33,904 nucleotides of DNA from Burkholderiales bacterium. Lineage in GTDB: Bacteria > Pseudomonadota > Gammaproteobacteria > Burkholderiales > Burkholderiaceae_C. Shown piece by piece: positions 30,304 to 33,904 of the stretch. Position 1 is the stretch's first letter. Each line of letters starts with the position of its first letter. A program made the translations under genes and the position numbers. The stretch is taken from the NCBI GenBank assembly GCA_016191995.1, contig JACPVA010000093.1:1-33904 (forward strand), read 5' to 3'. Under the pieces are notes generated by a model. The model saw only the letters and a list, made by a program, of their open reading frames with translations. It ran no database searches and was not told where the DNA came from.

Positions 30304-31452
30304 TCAGTCGATCCGCTTGCGGAACTTGGCCAGCGCGACCGCGAACACGACGAGCGCGAAGGCGGCCAGGAAGCCGAGCTCGCCGGCCAGCACCGCGGGC
30401 GGGTTGGCCTTCAGGAAGATGTCCTTCAGCACCGCGACGTAGTAGCGCGCCTGCACCGCGTAGGTCACCGCCTGCAGCGCCGGCGGCATGTGCTCGATCG
30501 CGTACAGGAAGCCCGACAGCAGGAAGGCCGGCAGGAAGGTCACGACCATCGCGACCTGGCTGGCGACGAGCTGCGATCGCGCCAGCGTCGAGATCAGCAG
30601 CCCCAGGCTGAGCCCGCCGACGAGGAAGACCGCGGTCACCGCCAGCAGCAGCGCCAGGCTGCCGCGCAGCGGCACGCCGAAGACGAACACCGCCATCGCC
30701 ACCGACACCAGCACGTCGACGATGCCGACCGCGAAGTACGGCGCCATCTTGCCCAGCAGCAGCTCGACCGGCTGCACCGGAGTGGCGACGAGCTGCTCCA
30801 TGCTGCCGCTTTCCCACTCGCGCGCGACCGTCAGCGAGGTCAGCAGCGCGGTGATCACCGTCATGATGACGGCGATCAGCCCGGGGACGATGAACCAGCG
30901 GCTCTCGAGCTCGGGGTTGTACCAGACGCGCAGCCGGTGGTCGATCGCGAGCGTCGTCGGCAGCCCGTGGCGCGCGCGCTGGGCCTCGTCGAAGCGCGCG
31001 GTCACGCCCTCGGCATAGGCCAGCGCGACGGTCGCGGCGGCGGCGTCGCTGCCGTTGACGATGGCCTGCACCTGCGCGCCGCGGCCGGCGTCGAGGTCGC
31101 GCGCAAAGTGGCGCGGCACGACGATCGCCATCTGCGCGCGGCCGCCGTCGATCGCCTCGCGCAGCGCGGCCGGCGAATCGACCTGGTCGACGATCGTGAA
31201 GTATCCCGAGGCGCGGAAGCGCTCGACATAGTCGCGGCTGGCCGCGCTGCGGTCCTGGTCGTCGACGACGAGGTCGATGTTCGTCACGTCCATCGTGATC
31301 GCCCAGCCGAACAGCACCAGCAGCACGAGCGGCATCGCGAACGCCATCGCGAGACTGCGCGGGTCGCGCCGCAGGTGGATGGACTCCTTGCGCGCGAGTG
31401 CGGCCAGCCGCCGCCAGGCGAAGCGTCGCGTGCGCGCCGGGGCGGGCCTCAT
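30304..31452 (-). CDS. ABC-2 exporter permease, YbhS-like
   Basis: A 382-aa paralogue of the permease encoded next to it. It has the same topology: an N-terminal helix at about 36-54, a periplasmic domain, then five helices with REWESGSMEQLVATPVQPVELLLGK. ATG 31452 overlaps the second ATPase stop (ATGA). The N-terminus carries a basic extension of about 20 residues. Together the two permeases would make the membrane channel of the YbhGFSR-type exporter; the substrate is unknown. Confidence 0.9.
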   Translation of the reverse strand: MRPAPARTRRFAWRRLAALARKESIHLRRDPRSLAMAFAMPLVLLVLFGWAITMDVTNIDLVVDDQDRSAASRDYVERFRASGYFTIVDQVDSPAALREAIDGGRAQMAIVVPRHFARDLDAGRGAQVQAIVNGSDAAAATVALAYAEGVTARFDEAQRARHGLPTTLAIDHRLRVWYNPELESRWFIVPGLIAVIMTVITALLTSLTVAREWESGSMEQLVATPVQPVELLLGKMAPYFAVGIVDVLVSVAMAVFVFGVPLRGSLALLLAVTAVFLVGGLSLGLLISTLARSQLVASQVAMVVTFLPAFLLSGFLYAIEHMPPALQAVTYAVQARYYVAVLKDIFLKANPPAVLAGELGFLAAFALVVFAVALAKFRKRID

Positions 31453-32417
31453 CGCGCCCCCTGCGCCGCCGCGCGGCGGCCGGCCTCGGCGCGGTCCTCG
31501 GCTTCGATCAGGGAGACGAAGGCATCCTCGAGCGACGGCGTGACCTGCTGCAGCGACTCGACCGCGAAGCCGGCCTCGACGAGCAACCTGCGCAGGGCAT
31601 CGGTGGCCGCCGCGGCGTCGGCGACGACCGCGTGCAGCGCGTCGCCGAACAGCGCCGCCTCGCGCACCAGGCCCGATCCCTCGATCGCGGCCAGGGCGTC
31701 GAACGGACGGTCGACGCGCAGCTCCAGGACGTCCTCGGGCATGGCCTCGGTCTTGACCGCGTGCGGCGTGCCGTGCGCGATCATGCGGCCGCGGTAGATC
31801 AGCGCCAGCGCGTCGCAGTACTCGGCCTCCTCCATGTAGTGCGTGGTCACGAAGACCGTCGTGCCCTGGCCCGACAGCTGCGCGATCAGGTCCCAGAAGC
31901 GGCGCCGCGACAGCGGGTCGACGCCCGAGGTCGGTTCGTCGAGGAAGACGATCGGCGGCTCGTGCAGCACCGCGCAGCCCAGCGCGAGCCGCTGCTTCCA
32001 GCCGCCGGCCAGCTCGCGCGTCAGGCTGCGCCGCCTGTCGGCCAGCCCCGCCATCTGCAGCACCCAGTCCTTGCGCGCGGCGCGGCGTGCGCGCGGCACT
32101 CGGTAGATGCCGGCGAAGAAGTCGATGTTCTCCTCCACCGTCAGGTCGTCGTAGAGCGAGAACTTCTGCGACATGTAGCCGATGTGGCGCTTGATCGCCT
32201 CGGGCTCGGTCGAGATGTCGAAGCCGGCCACGCTGCCGCGGCCCTCGGTCGGCGCGAGCAGCCCGCACAGCATGCGGATCGTCGTCGACTTGCCGGCGCC
32301 GTTCGGGCCGAGGAAGCCGAAGACCTTGCCGCGCTCGACGTCCAGCGTCAGCGCGTCGACCGCGGTGAAGCTGCCGAAGCGGCGCGTCAGCCCCTGCACC
32401 GAGACCGCGGTGTCCAT
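31449..32417 (-). CDS. ABC exporter ATPase, equivalent to the C-terminal half of YbhF
   Basis: A 322-aa ATPase with Walker A GPNGAGKST, a degenerate signature LAGGWKQR, Walker B IVFLDEPTSGVDP and the H-loop TTHYMEEAEYCD. A C-terminal domain of about 90 residues (VTPSLEDAFVSLIEAED) follows, as in YbhF. In E. coli, YbhF is one polypeptide with two nucleotide-binding domains; here the halves are separate genes with an ATGA overlap at 32416-32419. Confidence 0.91.
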   Translation of the reverse strand: MDTAVSVQGLTRRFGSFTAVDALTLDVERGKVFGFLGPNGAGKSTTIRMLCGLLAPTEGRGSVAGFDISTEPEAIKRHIGYMSQKFSLYDDLTVEENIDFFAGIYRVPRARRAARKDWVLQMAGLADRRRSLTRELAGGWKQRLALGCAVLHEPPIVFLDEPTSGVDPLSRRRFWDLIAQLSGQGTTVFVTTHYMEEAEYCDALALIYRGRMIAHGTPHAVKTEAMPEDVLELRVDRPFDALAAIEGSGLVREAALFGDALHAVVADAAAATDALRRLLVEAGFAVESLQQVTPSLEDAFVSLIEAEDRAEAGRRAAAQGAR

Positions 32418-33361
32418 CAGGCCGGCTCCTGCGCGCCCAGGCGCGCGATGAAGACGTCCTCGAGGCTGGGCGCGATCGCGCGCCGCGCGCGCGGCGGGTG
32501 GCCGGCCTCGGCCAGCACGCGCTCGGCGGCGGCGAGCTGCGCGGCGTCGTCGGCCAGCAGGTGCAGCTTGCCGCCGAACAGCGACACGCGCGCCGCGCCG
32601 AGCGCGCGCGCCAGCGCCTGCTGCGCGGCGCGCGGCTGGTCGACCTCGAACTCGTGCAGCGCGCCGGGCAGCGACGCGCGCAGCCGCTGCGGCGTGTCGA
32701 CCTCGACCAGCCGCCCGCCGTCGACTAGCCCGACGCGGGTGCAGCGCTCGGCCTCGTCGAGGTAGGCGGTCGACACCAGCATCGTCACCCCCTCCTGCCG
32801 CATCGCATACAGGATGCGCCAGAAGTCGCGCCGCGAGACCGGGTCGACGCCGTTGGTCGGCTCGTCGAGCAGCAGCAGCTCGGGGCGGTGCACCAGCGCA
32901 CAGGCCAGACCGAGCTTCTGCTTCATGCCGCCGGACAGGTCGCGCGCGAGCCGGTCGCGGAACGGCTCGAGCTTGCTGAATCCGAGCAGCCGCTGCTCGA
33001 GCGCCGCGCGCCCGGCGCGCGGGACCTCGTACAGCTCGGCGTAGAAGCGCAGGTTCTCCAGCACCGTCAGGTCGCCGTACAGCCCGAAGCGCTGCGACAT
33101 GTAGCCGATGCGCGACTTGACCGCCTCCGGGTCGCGCGTGACCGAGTGGCCGGCGACCTGCGCCTGCCCCTCGGTCGGCGCGAGCACGCCGGCGAGCATG
33201 CGCAGCGTCGTCGTCTTGCCGGCACCGTCGGGGCCGACGAGGCCGAAGATCTCGCCGCGCCGCACCGCCAGCTCCATCCCGCGCACCGCCCACAGCGATC
33301 CGAAGGCGCGGCCCAGGCCGCGTGCGTCGATCGCCAGGTCGGCCTCGGCGGCCTTGTTCAC
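32417..33361 (-). CDS. ABC exporter ATPase, equivalent to the N-terminal half of YbhF
   Basis: A 314-aa ATPase with Walker A GPDGAGKTT (Asp at the third position, as in the YbhF N-terminal half), signature LSGGMKQK, Walker B LLLLDEPTNGVDP and an Ala or Ser-Thr-Ala H-loop variant (VSTAYLDEAERC) in which the usual His is replaced by Ala. The nucleotide site containing this subunit may therefore be degenerate, with its partner ATPase retaining the His. GTG 33361 overlaps the HlyD stop (GTGA). Confidence 0.9.
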   Translation of the reverse strand: MNKAAEADLAIDARGLGRAFGSLWAVRGMELAVRRGEIFGLVGPDGAGKTTTLRMLAGVLAPTEGQAQVAGHSVTRDPEAVKSRIGYMSQRFGLYGDLTVLENLRFYAELYEVPRAGRAALEQRLLGFSKLEPFRDRLARDLSGGMKQKLGLACALVHRPELLLLDEPTNGVDPVSRRDFWRILYAMRQEGVTMLVSTAYLDEAERCTRVGLVDGGRLVEVDTPQRLRASLPGALHEFEVDQPRAAQQALARALGAARVSLFGGKLHLLADDAAQLAAAERVLAEAGHPPRARRAIAPSLEDVFIARLGAQEPA

Positions 33362-33904
33362 GACCGGACCTCCGGGCTGCGCGCTGCGGTCTTCGCCGTC
33401 GGGGTGGCGCGGCGCGCTCGCGACGCGTCCTGCGTGCGGTCGACGATGCGCACGTCGGCCGGCATCCCGGGCTTGAGGATGCCGCGCGGGTTGGCGGCCT
33501 CGACGTCGACGGCGAAGACGAGCTTGACGCGCTGCTCCTGCGTCTGCACGTTCTTCGGCGTGAACTCGGCCTGCGGCGCGACATAGCGCACGCGGCCGTC
33601 GATCGACTCGCCCGGGTGGCTGTCGACCGTGATCGTCGCCGGCGCGCCGAGCCGCACGCGGCCGATCTGGTGCTCGGGGATGTAGACGCGCACCCAGGGC
33701 CGCTCGAGGTCGGTCAGCGTCAGCACCGGCCGCCCGGCGGCCAGCGTCTCGCCCGGCTCGGCATGGGTGCGGGTGACGGTGCCGGCGCGCGGCGCCTGCA
33801 GCTGCATGTCGTCGGGCGCGGTGCGCGCGGCCTCGCCCGCGGCCTCGGCCTGCGCCGCCAGCGCGCGCGGCGGCCAGATCGCGGATTTCCGCGAGCACTT
33901 GCGC
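33358..33904 (-). CDS. HlyD/YbhG-type membrane fusion protein, C-terminal part only
   Basis: This is the 3' part of a periplasmic adaptor gene that runs off the right edge. The lipoyl/barrel segment (MQLQAPRAGTVTRTHAEPGE at about 33807) and the beta-barrel (RPWVRVYIPEHQIGRV, then PKNVQTQEQRVKLVFAVDV) are clear. The C-terminal 20 or so residues are encoded by the dispersed repeat. Upstream of 33850 the coiled-coil-like sequence looks better in a different frame (QVLAEIRDLAAARA), so a frameshift or base error near 33860 is possible. The adaptor should link the inner-membrane exporter to an outer membrane channel. Confidence 0.85.
   Translation of the reverse strand, partial: RKCSRKSAIWPPRALAAQAEAAGEAARTAPDDMQLQAPRAGTVTRTHAEPGETLAAGRPVLTLTDLERPWVRVYIPEHQIGRVRLGAPATITVDSHPGESIDGRVRYVAPQAEFTPKNVQTQEQRVKLVFAVDVEAANPRGILKPGMPADVRIVDRTQDASRARRATPTAKTAARSPEVRS
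33367..33419 (-). repeat. Second copy of the dispersed GCGCGCC repeat
   Basis: This stretch aligns without gaps to 20003-20055, with 43 of 53 bases identical by hand count, and in the same orientation relative to transcription. Here it encodes the C-terminal tail of the HlyD protein and abuts the coupled ATPase start. A third, shorter and weaker resemblance occurs at about 3366-3406, between the CcmH-like and CX3CH genes. Confidence 0.55.

Noticed and set aside
1..33904. CRISPR arrays, tRNA or rRNA genes, insertion sequences, prophage
   Set aside because: I saw no regularly spaced repeats, no tRNA or rRNA landmarks and no transposase or integrase motifs.

Overview
The window is about 70% GC and densely packed. 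Genes are chained by ATGA, GTGA or TTGA stop/start overlaps, and GTG and TTG starts are common. Codon usage, gene content and a dispersed repeat whose translation begins MSAPRRPRGEYR suggest a betaproteobacterium of the Burkholderiales/Rhodocyclales type. That assignment is inference, because there is no rRNA or tRNA to fix it. I found no CRISPR array, insertion sequence or phage gene.

Region 1 (72-4686, minus strand) is a periplasmic redox and maturation block: a Sco-type copper chaperone, a CcdA-like thiol transporter, a lipoprotein redoxin with a Cys-Pro-Cys centre, a TlpA/ResA thioredoxin, a protein with a CX3CH haem-like motif, a CcmH-like protein with an unusual five-Cys cluster, and a membrane-anchored protein of unknown function. 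Region 2 (4881-9110, plus strand) is a GldA/GldF/GldG-type ABC system followed by a DUF4340 protein.

Region 3 (9055-24192, minus strand) is the core of the window. In transcription order it has: a dihaem and a monohaem cytochrome c; three tiny single-span membrane proteins of 34, 41 and 38 aa that are easily missed; a cytochrome bd-superfamily subunit I (CydA-like, with no CydB nearby); a membrane-anchored dihaem cytochrome c; a repeat-derived mini-ORF; a three-span monohaem cytochrome c; a dihaem cytochrome c fused to an ethylbenzene-dehydrogenase-type haem-binding domain; a small membrane protein; a divergent NosZ (nitrous oxide reductase) homologue; another monohaem cytochrome c; a universal stress protein and a NirJ/AhbD-like radical SAM protein that both carry repeats resembling the PCP_red domain; and a HemY-type protoporphyrinogen oxidase. 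No nosR, nosD, nosL, nirS or norB is present. The NosZ homologue keeps most copper ligands, but the DxHH motif reads D-L-H-E and the position expected for the first CuA histidine is Met. I read regions 1-3 together as a respiratory module (electron carriers, a bd-type membrane oxidoreductase and a NosZ-like terminal enzyme) with its own copper, thiol and tetrapyrrole maturation genes. Its substrate, N2O or another small molecule, cannot be settled from sequence.

Region 4 (24193-27054) is a 554-bp divergent control region followed on the plus strand by an octahaem cytochrome c of the tetrathionate-reductase family and its cytochrome b partner. FNR/DNR-like half-palindromes with nearly the same sequence lie upstream of both the NosZ homologue and the octahaem gene.

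Region 5 (27073-33904, minus strand) is a YbhGFSR-type exporter operon: the end of an HlyD adaptor, two separate ATPases, two ABC-2 permeases, a small ORF, a CecR-like TetR regulator, and an LpxR-like lipid A deacylase. It is ordinary accessory content, apart from a second copy of the dispersed repeat and a possible frameshift at the window edge.
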